Below, one piece after another: positions 50,840 to 60,593 of a DNA stretch of 64,000 nucleotides; within the stretch, counting starts at the first letter, position 1; each line of letters begins with the position of its first letter. A program made the position numbers and the translations under genes. The notes beneath the pieces were generated by a model. It saw nothing but the letters and a program-made list of their open reading frames with translations, was not told the origin of the DNA and did not search any database. Source of the stretch: Petrimonas sulfuriphila (GTDB lineage: Bacteria; Bacteroidota; Bacteroidia; Bacteroidales; Dysgonomonadaceae); assembly GCF_051201015.1 (NCBI RefSeq), contig NZ_JBPEHI010000006.1; one strand, given 5' to 3'.

Positions 50840-51047
50840 TTTGAATGAGATTTTTGATTTTCTTCGCCAAAGGTATAAATAAATTTTATTTCTCATCCGT
50901 TATTTACGTCATTTCGTCGATACAATCCACTCGTTTGTCTATTTCATTTGTTATCCAGGTGACATCCGGTTATTTTTGTTCCGGTTTTAACAGCGAATTT
51001 ACAGTTTTGGTCGATCGCTTATCAAAATCAGTTAAATTAATAAACGT

Positions 51048-53831
51048 ATGAAAAGATTTGTTTTATTTATCGGATTACTACTCATCGGGGTGTCAATTTT
51101 CGCTCAAAATAACGGAAGAATTACGGGGAAAATTGTCGATCAGGAAACAAAAGAGCCTGTTGCCCAGGCCAATGTTCGCATTTTACATCAGAAAGATAGC
51201 CTGTATCTCAACGGAGTAGCCAGTGACCAGGAAGGTAATTTTGCTATATCGGTTCCTTACGGAAACTACATTATACACGTTACGTATGTTGGCCACCATG
51301 ATCTTTTTCGTAATGTGACCATCAGTAATACAAACAGAACGGCTAATTTAGGTAGCGTTGAGCTCGGAACAGACAATATCCTGCTCGATGCGGCAGTGGT
51401 AACGGCAAAAGCTGCAGAAATTGTAGTCAGGGGAGATACCGTTGAATACAATGCTGACTCGTACAAGGTGACCGAAAGTGCTATTCTCGAGGATCTGCTG
51501 AAAAAGATGCCGGGGATTGAAATAGATTCGGAAGGGAAGATAACCGTTAACGGCCGCGAAATAAAAAAAATCATGGTAGACGGTGAAGAGTTTTTCAGCA
51601 CTGACCCGAAAGTGGCCTCGAAGAATCTGCCCGCCAAAATGGTCGAAAAGTTGCAAGTCCTTGACCGGAGAACAGATATGGCGCAGATGACCGGATTTGA
51701 TGACGGAGAAGAAGAGACCATCATCAACCTGATGGTAAAACCCGGGATGAAAGAAGGTTTGTTTGGTAACGCCTTTGTGGGATACGGCACAAAAGATCGG
51801 TACGAAGGGAATGCGATGGTCAATTATATGAAGGACAAGAACCAATATACTGTTTTGGGTGGTTTTAACAACACCAACAATGCCGGATTTTCCGATTTGG
51901 CATCTTCGATGTTTGGAAGTGGAGGTGGTGGAGGTAGAAGGATGTTCTTTGGCGGACGAAGCGGAATCACCACATCCGGAAATGCAGGTTTTAATTTCAG
52001 CCAGCAATTTACCAATAAACTGAAGCTCGGCGGTAATCTCCGGTATGGAAATACTGACAACAATACACTTTCCAAAACACATACACAAAATATTCTCAGC
52101 AGTGGTAACACATTGGAAGACGAAAATAATTCCAGCAACAATTACAGCCAGAATTTCAACATGGACCTGCGCCTGGAATGGACACCCGATACGTTGACAA
52201 GAATTATTTTTAATCCTGAAGGATCGGTTTACAACAATCGAAGGACTGAGCTCAGTGACTTTCTGACCACAACCGAAACCCTGGAGGATTCCATAAATTA
52301 CGGAGATTCAAGATATAATTCCACGGGTGATGGGAAGAACCTTTCTGCGCGTTTGGATGTGAGCCGTACACTCGGTAAAAAAGGCCGTATATTAAGTGTC
52401 CAGTTGCGTGGAGGAATGTCCGATTCTGAAAATGAAGGGACAAATCTATCCAACACTTTTTACAACGGGACGAAACCCGATGACCTTATTGATCAGCGGT
52501 TTGTCAATACCAATGATTCCAAAAACTGGCGCGGTTATGTATCTTACGTTGAGCCGTTGGGAAACAACAACGCTATTCAGTTTGCCTATCAGTATCGCCA
52601 AAATATTTCCGGATCGGATAAAGATACCCGTGTTAAGGATGAGTCAGGTAATTACACGGTTTTAGATGAACAGTACAGCAAACGTCTGGAAAATAATTTC
52701 ACCAATCAGGAGATTGAGTTTAACTTTCAGTCTGTTCGTCAGAAGTACGATTATACGATTGGGTTCTCTGTACAACCTTCAAGCTCACAAAGCAAAACGT
52801 TTATAGGAGACAATAAAATCAGTGATTTTACCCGAGATGTGGTCAATTATGCACCCATGGCGCAGTTCAACTACAGATGGACACGACAGCATAACCTGAG
52901 GCTCCGTTATTTTGGCAATACCGATCAACCTTCGGTAACCCAACTGTCTCCGGTGGTGGATGTTTCGAACCCGCTGAACATCACTTATGGGAATCCCGAT
53001 TTGAAACCTTCTTTTGAACACCGGCTAAACCTTCGTTACCAGAATTTTAATCCCGAGAAGAACCGTTCCATGGGTTTTTTTGGAGACATCCGTTACCTGA
53101 CTAATGATATTGTCTCATCCACCATGACCGACCGGGAAACGGGACGCAGGGAAACCACGTATGAAAACGTGACAGGGAACTGGAATGCCAACGGCCGTAT
53201 GATGATGAATATCCCGTTGAAGAACATCAGATTCTCTGTTTTCTCCATGTCTTTTGCCAGCTATAATCATGCAAACGGTTTCTCTAATCTGGAGAAAAAC
53301 CTGAGCCGCAGGCTCAATCTGGGTGAAACGCTCGGGTTAAACTACCGGTCGGACCTGATAGACTTTGGGATCCGCGGTAATATTAGCTATAATAAAGTAA
53401 AAAACAGCCTGGAAGGACAACGCGACCAGGAGTTCCTGAACTACGGGGGAAATGCCAATACCACCCTTTACCTTCCCTGGGATATGTCCATTGAGAGCGA
53501 TATCAACTACAGTACCAATTCAGGTTATTCCGATGGTTTTACGCAAGACGAGTGGTTATGGAATGCTTCCATTCAGAAGCAATTGTTTAAACAAAAGAAC
53601 GGCACCATCCGTTTAAAGATATATGATATTCTGCAACAACGTAGCAACATCAGTAGATCTGTGACGTCCAACTATATTCGTGACACAACAACCAACACGC
53701 TTACCACCTACTTCATGGTGCACTTTGTTTATCGTTTCAATATTTTTAAAAATGGAGCAACACGAGAAGACATGATGCCTCAGCACGGTCCCGGTCCCGG
53801 AAGAGGTTTTGGACGTGGCCATGGCGGTTAA
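51048..53831 (+). CDS. TonB-receptor-like outer-membrane beta-barrel protein with carboxypeptidase-regulatory domain
   Basis: The 927-residue protein has a signal peptide ending IFAQ, a carboxypeptidase-regulatory-like domain (about residues 22-105, GRITGKIVDQETKEPVAQAN), a plug-like domain (about 120-220, with EDLLKKMPGIEIDSEGKITVNGR) and a barrel to the end. A Gly-rich run near 290 (GSGGGGGRR) and a Gly/Pro/Arg-rich C-terminal tail (GPGRGFGRGHGG) are unusual. It is an outer_membrane_beta-barrel_3 type protein, not a SusC, and no SusD follows. The ligand is unknown. It heads a three-gene unit with a LytS-type kinase and LytTR regulator, 47 bases and 7 bases apart. Confidence 0.87.
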   Translation: MKRFVLFIGLLLIGVSIFAQNNGRITGKIVDQETKEPVAQANVRILHQKDSLYLNGVASDQEGNFAISVPYGNYIIHVTYVGHHDLFRNVTISNTNRTANLGSVELGTDNILLDAAVVTAKAAEIVVRGDTVEYNADSYKVTESAILEDLLKKMPGIEIDSEGKITVNGREIKKIMVDGEEFFSTDPKVASKNLPAKMVEKLQVLDRRTDMAQMTGFDDGEEETIINLMVKPGMKEGLFGNAFVGYGTKDRYEGNAMVNYMKDKNQYTVLGGFNNTNNAGFSDLASSMFGSGGGGGRRMFFGGRSGITTSGNAGFNFSQQFTNKLKLGGNLRYGNTDNNTLSKTHTQNILSSGNTLEDENNSSNNYSQNFNMDLRLEWTPDTLTRIIFNPEGSVYNNRRTELSDFLTTTETLEDSINYGDSRYNSTGDGKNLSARLDVSRTLGKKGRILSVQLRGGMSDSENEGTNLSNTFYNGTKPDDLIDQRFVNTNDSKNWRGYVSYVEPLGNNNAIQFAYQYRQNISGSDKDTRVKDESGNYTVLDEQYSKRLENNFTNQEIEFNFQSVRQKYDYTIGFSVQPSSSQSKTFIGDNKISDFTRDVVNYAPMAQFNYRWTRQHNLRLRYFGNTDQPSVTQLSPVVDVSNPLNITYGNPDLKPSFEHRLNLRYQNFNPEKNRSMGFFGDIRYLTNDIVSSTMTDRETGRRETTYENVTGNWNANGRMMMNIPLKNIRFSVFSMSFASYNHANGFSNLEKNLSRRLNLGETLGLNYRSDLIDFGIRGNISYNKVKNSLEGQRDQEFLNYGGNANTTLYLPWDMSIESDINYSTNSGYSDGFTQDEWLWNASIQKQLFKQKNGTIRLKIYDILQQRSNISRSVTSNYIRDTTTNTLTTYFMVHFVYRFNIFKNGATREDMMPQHGPGPGRGFGRGHGG

Positions 53832-53878
53832 TGCTACGGAGACACCTTTAATTACCCAAATTTTAAACTGGATTTACA

Positions 53879-54952
53879 ATGGAAAATCGCATCAGGAACA
53901 ACACGACCAATACATACGCAGTCATTCTTGTGCACATTTTATTGTGGAGCATGATTGTGGTTGCACCCTATTTTTTTATTGACCGGGAAAGGCTTTTTCG
54001 CTGGGACCTGTTCATCCGTTCAACACCCGATACATTGGGGTTGTTGCTGGTTTTCTATATCAATTATTTTCTGCTGATAAAACAGTTTTTATTTAAAGGG
54101 AGAACAAGGGAATTCATTTTCTATAACTTGCTGTTGATCGTTGCCGCTGCCGTACTCATGCATTTTGGAAATGATTTGTTGCGATGGATAAGCCCGGAAC
54201 ATATGCCGCGACGCGGTGGCCGTAAATTCAGGCCTTCGCCCTGGCTTTTTGTCATCCGGAACTTAACTACTTTAGTAACCATGATGGGATTAAGCGTTGC
54301 CCTGAAAATGACTTTTCGTTGGTTTGAAGTGGAGAGTGAGCGGAAAGAGCTGGAAAAAGCAAAATCGGAAGCTGAATTACAAAACATGAAAAATCAGATC
54401 AGCCCTCACTTTCTGCTCAACACCCTCAATAACATCTATGCGCTGGTGGAATTTAATCCTTCCAAAGCACAACAGGCTGTGCTAGATTTGAGTAAACTAT
54501 TGCGTCACATCCTTTACGACAACGACAAACCGCTTGTTCCTTTGCATCAGGAAGTGGATTTTATCAAAAATTACGTTGACCTGATGCGGATCAGGCTGTC
54601 TGAAAATGTAAAGCTGAACACACAACTTTCAGTAAAAACAAACAGCGGTACCCCCATAGCACCGTTAATTTTTATATCTTTGATTGAAAATGCTTTTAAA
54701 CACGGGATCAGCGGTGATAAACCATCATTTATCGATATTTCTTTGTCGGAAACACCCGATGGAAAAATCGAATTTGTTTCCCGGAACAGTTACTATCCCA
54801 AGTCGGAGGCAGACAAGAGCGGTAGCGGAATCGGACTAGGGCTCGTTAAAAAACGGTTGGAAATGGCTTATCCAGGGCGGTATCAATGGGATTCCGAAGT
54901 TACCGGAGACACCTACTCCACCACTTTGATCATCAATACGAAAGAAAATTAA
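53879..54952 (+). CDS. LytS-type sensor histidine kinase
   Basis: The 357-residue protein has four membrane helices in the first 150 residues, a short coiled coil (about 145-172) and a His_kinase (PF06580-type) domain with phospho-acceptor H177 in ISPHFLLNTLNN. An HATPase domain follows, with LIENAFKHGISGD near 268 and GIGLGLVKKRLEMAYPG near 320. These kinases work with LytTR-type regulators; the one encoded 7 bases downstream is the partner. There is no large sensor domain, so the signal is probably sensed in the membrane or via another protein, perhaps the outer-membrane barrel encoded upstream. Confidence 0.94.
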   Translation: MENRIRNNTTNTYAVILVHILLWSMIVVAPYFFIDRERLFRWDLFIRSTPDTLGLLLVFYINYFLLIKQFLFKGRTREFIFYNLLLIVAAAVLMHFGNDLLRWISPEHMPRRGGRKFRPSPWLFVIRNLTTLVTMMGLSVALKMTFRWFEVESERKELEKAKSEAELQNMKNQISPHFLLNTLNNIYALVEFNPSKAQQAVLDLSKLLRHILYDNDKPLVPLHQEVDFIKNYVDLMRIRLSENVKLNTQLSVKTNSGTPIAPLIFISLIENAFKHGISGDKPSFIDISLSETPDGKIEFVSRNSYYPKSEADKSGSGIGLGLVKKRLEMAYPGRYQWDSEVTGDTYSTTLIINTKEN

Positions 54953-54959
54953 TAACGTT

Positions 54960-55670
54960 ATGAAACTGAATTGCTGGATAGTTGACGATGAGCCACTGGC
55001 ATTGGAATTGCTTGATTCTTATGTTCAGAAAACACCTTTTTTAAACTCGACCGGCAAATACTCCAGTGCCATACAGGCGATGAACAATATGCCCAACGAG
55101 CGCATAGATGTGATTTTTCTCGACATTCAAATGCCTGAAGTGAACGGCATGGAATTTGCGCGGTTCCTGGATAAAAACACTCGTATTATTTTCACTACCG
55201 CTTTCAGCGAATATGCTCTGGATGGGTACAAGGTCAATGCTTTGGATTATCTACTGAAACCTTTCTCCTACTCCGAATTTTTAAGTGCTTCGAAAAGGGC
55301 ATTGGAATGGTTTGAAATGAAAGCCGCTTCGGAGGAGAAGGGAGAATCTGAAGTTTCGGGAATTTTCGTCCGCTCCGACTATAAGCTGGTGCATGTCCTT
55401 TTTGATGACATCCTATTGGTTGAGGGGTTGAAAGATTATATTAAAATTTTCACCGGTAAAGATCCCAAGCCCATCCTTACGCTCATGAGTATGAAATCGA
55501 TGGAAGATGAATTGCCAGCTACACGGTTTATTCGCGTACATCGGTCGTTTATCGTGAATCGCGATAAGATTGTCCGGGTAGAAAAAAACCGCATTATCAT
55601 CGGAAAGCACGAAATCCCTATCGGTGAAACTTACCGCAAAGCGTTTATGGAAGAAATTAATGGGAAGTAA
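54960..55670 (+). CDS. LytTR-family response regulator
   Basis: The 236-residue protein has a receiver domain (about residues 1-120; phospho-acceptor D55 in VIFLDIQMPEVNG, with DYLLKPFSYSEF near 97) and a LytTR DNA-binding domain (about 135-235, with FIRVHRSFIVNRDKI near 200). LytTR regulators bind repeated imperfect sites upstream of target promoters. It is co-transcribed with the kinase gene before it. The macrodomain gene on the other strand ends 12 bases past its stop, so there is no room for a separate terminator on either side. Confidence 0.95.
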   Translation: MKLNCWIVDDEPLALELLDSYVQKTPFLNSTGKYSSAIQAMNNMPNERIDVIFLDIQMPEVNGMEFARFLDKNTRIIFTTAFSEYALDGYKVNALDYLLKPFSYSEFLSASKRALEWFEMKAASEEKGESEVSGIFVRSDYKLVHVLFDDILLVEGLKDYIKIFTGKDPKPILTLMSMKSMEDELPATRFIRVHRSFIVNRDKIVRVEKNRIIIGKHEIPIGETYRKAFMEEINGK

Positions 55671-55682
55671 ATAAAAAATATT

Positions 55683-56177
55683 CTATTCCAATCGCCGCTT
55701 ATAAATTTCAAAATTCTCTTCATCAAAACACACGAAAGTAACTTCTTCCACAAATTTAGCCGGAAAATTTTTCACTGCATCCACAGCTATTTCAGCTGCT
55801 CTTTCCTTCGGAAACCGGTAAACCCCGGTACTGATGTTGGGAAAAGCTATCGATTTCAATCCTTGCTCATCGGCAAGTTTAAGTGAATTTACATAACACT
55901 CCTTCAGCAGACTCTCTTCGTTTCGGCTTCCACCGTGCCAAACGGGTCCTACCGTATGTATAACGTGTTTTACCGGCAACCGGTAACCACGGGTTATTTT
56001 AGCTTTTCCGGTTTCACAACCGTTCAACGTTCTGCACTCTTCCAGCAACTCCGGCCCTGCAGCACGGTGGATCGCCCCGTCTACCCCACCTCCACCCAAT
56101 AACATACTGTTTGCAGCATTTACAACAGCGTCCACTTCCAGTCGGGTTATATCGGCTTTTACCCATTTAATTTTCAT
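55683..56177 (-). CDS. Macrodomain protein (O-acetyl-ADP-ribose deacetylase type)
   Basis: The 164-residue protein starts MKIKWVKADITRLEVDAVVNAANSML, the usual opening of YmdB-type macrodomains. The ADP-ribose-binding loops are GGGGVDGAIHRAAG near residue 35 and FPNISTGVYRFP near 115. These enzymes remove acetyl from O-acetyl-ADP-ribose or ADP-ribose from proteins. I chose the ATG at 56177 over the frame start at 56222, which would overlap the end of corA and add a non-family extension. It follows corA by 13 bases. Confidence 0.92.
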   Translation of the reverse strand: MKIKWVKADITRLEVDAVVNAANSMLLGGGGVDGAIHRAAGPELLEECRTLNGCETGKAKITRGYRLPVKHVIHTVGPVWHGGSRNEESLLKECYVNSLKLADEQGLKSIAFPNISTGVYRFPKERAAEIAVDAVKNFPAKFVEEVTFVCFDEENFEIYKRRLE

Positions 56178-56190
56178 TTTTTTCAATCGA

Positions 56191-57255
56191 TTAAAACCAT
56201 TTTCTCTTTTTAAAATACCCAATCATCCCGGCGACAATGAGTAACATTATGCCCCAGACGATAAAGTATCCGTATTTCCAGTGCAACTCGGGAAAATTAT
56301 CAAAATTCATTCCGTAAACACCCACAATAAAAGTTAACGGGATAAAAATCACCGAAAAAATGGTGAGTACGGTCATGGTGTCATTGAGTTTTGTACTCAT
56401 CGATGAATGGTACATGTTTAATTCATCGTAAAGTACTTCGCGGTAATAATCAAGCAGGTCAACTGCCTGATTAATATTGTCCTGAAGCTCTTTGTAATGC
56501 TTTTCGTTTTCCTCCTGTATAAAATCCGTATCCAGTTTCACCAGTCCCATAATCATTTCTTTTGCCGGTTTTATATCAACACGTAAATTATTGAGCTCGT
56601 GTTTAAAAAGGTTGATTATCTTAAGTGTTTCTTTATTGGTGTCCAGAATAAGTTTTCCTTCAAGTGTTTCCACTTTTTCGCCGTAAACACCTAAAATATA
56701 GATATAATTATCGATCACGACATCCAGCAGGGTGAACGCCAGATAATCGGATCCGGATGTGCGGATTTTAGTTTTGTGCTTGCGGATCCTTTCCCGGACA
56801 GGTTCAAACACATCGCCTTTTTCTTCCTGAAAAGTGACAAGAATCTTGTCCATTACGATAAGACTCAGGTTATCGACCGACACTCTGTTCTTTTTCTCAT
56901 TAAACTCCATCATCTTTATGGAAACGAAGAAACCGTTATCAAACTCCTCCGCCTGTGGACGGGACGATGGCTCCATCACATCCGAGAGGATATCAGCAGG
57001 AATAGAAAAGATATCCGACAAATCACGGATAATTTGTTCGTTGTGCAATCCGTCAACGTTTATCCAGGTGATGGAATCAGAGCTCAAATACTTCCTCAGT
57101 TCCCCGGTATCTTTTATTTCCGTTTCACGTACCCCTTCCAGGTCAAAATCGATGACCTGAACACGTATGTCTTCGGCTTTCTTTTTCCCTCTGAATTTCA
57201 ATTCATAGGGTGAAAGGCCAATGTCTTCTTTCTTCTTATGTGGAATATAAGGCAT
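56191..57255 (-). CDS. corA: CorA-family magnesium/cobalt transporter
   Basis: The 354-residue protein has a cytoplasmic N-terminal domain, a long stalk helix and two C-terminal membrane helices. The family signature GMN occurs in VGVYGMNFDNFPE before the last helix. CorA pentamers let Mg2+, and less well Co2+ or Ni2+, into the cell. It heads a two-gene unit with the macrodomain gene. An intrinsic terminator separates it from mutB upstream. Confidence 0.95.
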   Translation of the reverse strand: MPYIPHKKKEDIGLSPYELKFRGKKKAEDIRVQVIDFDLEGVRETEIKDTGELRKYLSSDSITWINVDGLHNEQIIRDLSDIFSIPADILSDVMEPSSRPQAEEFDNGFFVSIKMMEFNEKKNRVSVDNLSLIVMDKILVTFQEEKGDVFEPVRERIRKHKTKIRTSGSDYLAFTLLDVVIDNYIYILGVYGEKVETLEGKLILDTNKETLKIINLFKHELNNLRVDIKPAKEMIMGLVKLDTDFIQEENEKHYKELQDNINQAVDLLDYYREVLYDELNMYHSSMSTKLNDTMTVLTIFSVIFIPLTFIVGVYGMNFDNFPELHWKYGYFIVWGIMLLIVAGMIGYFKKRKWF

Positions 57256-57291
57256 AAAAATTTAGGATTTTCACAAAGTTAATCATTTCAT

Positions 57292-57331
57292 AAAAAAAAT
57301 GCGGATTACGAAAAAAGTTTCGCAACCCGCA
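57292..57331 (-). terminator. Rho-independent terminator after mutB
   Basis: Read on the - strand, an imperfect hairpin (TGCGG/CCGCA outer stem, CGAAA/TTTCG inner stem, 57331-57300) is followed by a run of eight T residues at 57299-57292. It lies about 45 bases past the mutB stop and before the corA start. Confidence 0.8.
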
Positions 57332-57374
57332 ACTTGTTAAAACCCAATTCCGAAATCGAGAATTGTAATTCCTA

Positions 57375-59525
57375 TCATTCTTCTCCCAACAAGATCTTTA
57401 CAATCTGGATGGCCGATTTCGCCACCGGGGAGCCCGGGCCAAAAATAGCGGCAACCCCTGCCTTGTAAAGGAAATCGTAATCCTGGGCGGGAATTACACC
57501 ACCGGCGATAACGATAATATCGGGACGGCCTAATTTAGCCAGTTCTTCAATGACCTGAGGAACAAGCGTTTTATGTCCGGCTGCCAACGAAGATACGCCC
57601 AGCACGTGAACATCGTTTTCTACGGCCTGGCGGGCAGCTTCTGCCGGAGTCTGGAAGAGCGGTCCCATATCCACATCGAAACCGCAGTCGGCATAACCCG
57701 TAGCAACCACTTTTGCTCCACGGTCGTGTCCGTCCTGTCCCATTTTTGCCACCATGATTCTCGGCTGGCGGCCTTCTTTCCTGGCAAATTTTTCGGTCAT
57801 CGCACGTGCTTCCTCGAGCGTGGCGTCTGATTTTGATTCTGCTGAATACACTCCTGAAATTGTTCTGATTACTGCATTATAACGTCCTACAACTTTTTCG
57901 CAGGCATCGGATATTTCGCCCAGTGTAGCGCGAACCCGTGCTGCTTCGACCGATAGTTCAAGGAGATTTCCCTGTTTAGTTTCCACGCATTTGGTAATGG
58001 CGTCCAGCGCTTTGCGCACCGCTTCGTTATCTCGTCCGGCCTTAAGTTGTTCCAACCGGGAAATTTGCTGTTTCCGTACTTCGGTATTATCCACTTCAAG
58101 AATATCGATGGGGTCTTCTTTCTCCAGCCGGCAAACGTTTACACCGATTATCTTCTGTGCTCCCGAATCGATACGGGCTTGAGTACGTGCGGCAGCCTCT
58201 TCAATACGCATTTTGGGAACACCCGTTTCAATAGCCTTAGCCATTCCGCCCAGTTTCTCAATTTCCTGAATCAACGCCCACGCTTTGTCCACCAGTTCCT
58301 GGGTAAGCGATTCCACGTAATAGGAGCCTGCCCACGGGTCAACCTGTTTGGTGATCTGCGTTTCTTCCTGGATATAGATTTGCGTGTTACGGGCAATACG
58401 GGCCGAGAAGTCGGTCGGCAGAGCGATGGCCTCGTCCAATGCATTTGTGTGCAACGATTGCGTGTGTCCCAGAGCAGCCGCCATAGCTTCGATACAAGTA
58501 CGTCCCACATTGTTGAACGGGTCTTGTTCGGTCAACGACCAACCTGATGTCTGCGAATGGGTTCTTAACGCCATCGATTTTGGGTTCTTCGCGCCCATGC
58601 TTTTCACAATCTTTGCCCAAAGCAGCCTGGCTGCCCTCATTTTGGCAATTTCCATGAAGTGGTTCATACCAATGGCCCAGAAGAACGACAAGCGGGGAGC
58701 AAAAGCATCGATATTGATGCCCGCGTTGATTCCAGCACGCAGGTACTCAATACCATCAGCCAAGGTATAAGCCAGTTCTATATCGGCTGTCGCTCCTGCT
58801 TCCTGCATATGGTATCCCGAAATGGAAATAGAGTTGAACTTCGGCATCTTCTGTGACGTAAACTCAAAAATATCGGCAATGATTTTCATGGAGAATTCGG
58901 GTGGATAGATGTAGGTGTTTCGCACCATAAATTCTTTCAGGATATCGTTCTGAATCGTTCCAGCCATCTCTTCCAGATTAGCTCCCTGTTCCTGTGCCGC
59001 AACAATGTAGAAAGCCAGGATGGGTAACACAGCCCCGTTCATGGTCATGGAAACAGACATCTTGTTAAGCGGAATTCCATCGAAAAGAATTTTCATGTCT
59101 TCCACCGAACAAATCGATACCCCAGCTTTGCCCACATCGCCTACCACACGCTCGTTGTTGGCATCATATCCACGGTGTGTGGGTAGATCGAAAGCAACGG
59201 ACAATCCTTTTTGGCCCGAAGCCAGGTTGCGGCGATAAAAGGCATTGGACTCTTCGGCGGTAGAAAATCCGGCATATTGACGAATAGTCCACGGACGCAT
59301 TACATACATGGTAGAATAAGGTCCGCGCAAGAAAGGCTCCACTCCGGCAGCATATCCGAGATGTTCCATTCCTTCGAGATCTTCCCTTGTGTATACAGGT
59401 TTTACCGGAATTTGTTCCGGTGTAAGCCAATCGGCTTTTATTTCATTTTTCTCAGCCCACCCGGCAACGTCTGTTGCTTCAAAGCCAGCCGATTTAAAAT
59501 CAATACTTTTGAAATCAGGTTTCAT
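57375..59525 (-). CDS. mutB: Methylmalonyl-CoA mutase large (catalytic) subunit
   Basis: MutB interconverts succinyl-CoA and (R)-methylmalonyl-CoA with adenosylcobalamin; in Bacteroidales it lies on the route from succinate to propionate. The 716-residue protein has the substrate-binding barrel (about 40-550, with GFSTAEESNAFYRRNL near 90 and LRTHSQTSGWSLTEQDPFNN near 330) and the B12-binding domain (about 580-716). The cobalt-ligating H600 is in GQDGHDRGAKVV. The gene lies downstream of mutA but is separated from it by a prenyltransferase gene. A gap of about 150 bases before mutB contains an imperfect direct repeat. Confidence 0.98.
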   Translation of the reverse strand: MKPDFKSIDFKSAGFEATDVAGWAEKNEIKADWLTPEQIPVKPVYTREDLEGMEHLGYAAGVEPFLRGPYSTMYVMRPWTIRQYAGFSTAEESNAFYRRNLASGQKGLSVAFDLPTHRGYDANNERVVGDVGKAGVSICSVEDMKILFDGIPLNKMSVSMTMNGAVLPILAFYIVAAQEQGANLEEMAGTIQNDILKEFMVRNTYIYPPEFSMKIIADIFEFTSQKMPKFNSISISGYHMQEAGATADIELAYTLADGIEYLRAGINAGINIDAFAPRLSFFWAIGMNHFMEIAKMRAARLLWAKIVKSMGAKNPKSMALRTHSQTSGWSLTEQDPFNNVGRTCIEAMAAALGHTQSLHTNALDEAIALPTDFSARIARNTQIYIQEETQITKQVDPWAGSYYVESLTQELVDKAWALIQEIEKLGGMAKAIETGVPKMRIEEAAARTQARIDSGAQKIIGVNVCRLEKEDPIDILEVDNTEVRKQQISRLEQLKAGRDNEAVRKALDAITKCVETKQGNLLELSVEAARVRATLGEISDACEKVVGRYNAVIRTISGVYSAESKSDATLEEARAMTEKFARKEGRQPRIMVAKMGQDGHDRGAKVVATGYADCGFDVDMGPLFQTPAEAARQAVENDVHVLGVSSLAAGHKTLVPQVIEELAKLGRPDIIVIAGGVIPAQDYDFLYKAGVAAIFGPGSPVAKSAIQIVKILLGEE

Positions 59526-59540
59526 GTTTTTTCTTTTTTA

Positions 59541-59576
59541 GAGCCAGGACTCTTACATTCAAGAGCCAAGACTTTT
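59541..59576. repeat. Imperfect direct repeat in the mutB leader
   Basis: A 14-base unit at 59541-59554 (gagccaggactctt) recurs at 59563-59576 with two changes (gagccaagactttt), a period of 22 bases. It lies 15 bases upstream of the mutB ATG on the template side, in the gap between the prenyltransferase gene and mutB. Confidence 0.5.
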
Positions 59577-59675
59577 AAATATTATTTTTTCTGTATGAAA
59601 TGTACTTTATCTTTAATCGTATACTATTTTTCCTATCAATCCAAGCCCAATGTCTTGATTCTTGTTTCTTTTTGT

Positions 59676-60578
59676 CTAGACAAACGGCGCGATAAAGTTT
59701 GCCGCCGATAACAGCACGCTGAACATCAATACCAGTTTTGCAGTGTGGGTATCGAGAAACTGTATTTTTACCAGGTTGTCAACAGTAGCTGTTTTCATGA
59801 GTTTGATGTTTTTTATGGCCAATGGAAAAGTAACGAGCACCACAAAAACAACAGGATGCAGAAAACGCATCATTACGGCAATAGCTACTATAAGATAAGC
59901 CACCAGCAACAACGTTTGATACACTATTTGCGATCCCTCCAGCCCCAACTTCATCGCCTGCGTTTTAATGCCGGCTTCCTTGTCCTGAAGCATATCGCGG
60001 GTATTGTTAGCGTGCAGTATAGCTACGATAAGCATTCCCACGGGTGTGCTGATCAGCAATATCGGCCAATAGAGTTCCGTTGTCATGACATACACCACGC
60101 CTAAAGTGATAGACAATCCATAACAGATGAATATTACCAAGTCACTCATACCGGCATACTTGAACTTATAATAAAGTGTGGAGCTGATAATCCCTATTGT
60201 TCCTATAATAAGCAAAGGAAACCCTGTGTTTACCAACAGGTAAATACCCAGGAGGATACCTGCAGACAGTACCAAGTACCCGTACAGCAACACCGGCTTC
60301 GGTTCAAAGATACCGAGAACGATAAGGCGTACGGGGCCTGTTTTTTCCAGTTTATCCACTCCTCTTACGTAATCGTGATATTCACTGATGAGGTTTCCGG
60401 CTGCATGAAATATTACTGCTCCGATTATCGCTAGCATGCCAAAGAGCCAATTCACTTCAGCCACAACACCGGTTTTGTACATGTAAAACACGTACGAAAA
60501 AGCGATCATTGCCGGTGATCCCGACGCGGGCCAGGACCAGGGATGTGCAACCATTAACCAGTGTTTGAGCTTGGGCAT
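59676..60578 (-). CDS. MenA-like UbiA-superfamily prenyltransferase
   Basis: The 300-residue polytopic protein has about eight to nine membrane helices and the two Asp-rich motifs of UbiA prenyltransferases. The first is the NLISEYHDYVRGVD stretch near residue 63, the MenA-type variant with His/Asp where many have two Asp. The second is NNTRDMLQDKEAGIKTQA near 192. MenA joins a polyprenyl chain to dihydroxynaphthoate in menaquinone synthesis. I call it MenA-like without a symbol because related UbiA enzymes look alike. It sits between mutA (15 bases upstream) and mutB (about 150 bases downstream), all on the - strand. No other menaquinone gene is nearby. Confidence 0.82.
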   Translation of the reverse strand: MPKLKHWLMVAHPWSWPASGSPAMIAFSYVFYMYKTGVVAEVNWLFGMLAIIGAVIFHAAGNLISEYHDYVRGVDKLEKTGPVRLIVLGIFEPKPVLLYGYLVLSAGILLGIYLLVNTGFPLLIIGTIGIISSTLYYKFKYAGMSDLVIFICYGLSITLGVVYVMTTELYWPILLISTPVGMLIVAILHANNTRDMLQDKEAGIKTQAMKLGLEGSQIVYQTLLLVAYLIVAIAVMMRFLHPVVFVVLVTFPLAIKNIKLMKTATVDNLVKIQFLDTHTAKLVLMFSVLLSAANFIAPFV

Positions 60579-60593
60579 ATTTTGTTTGGATTG

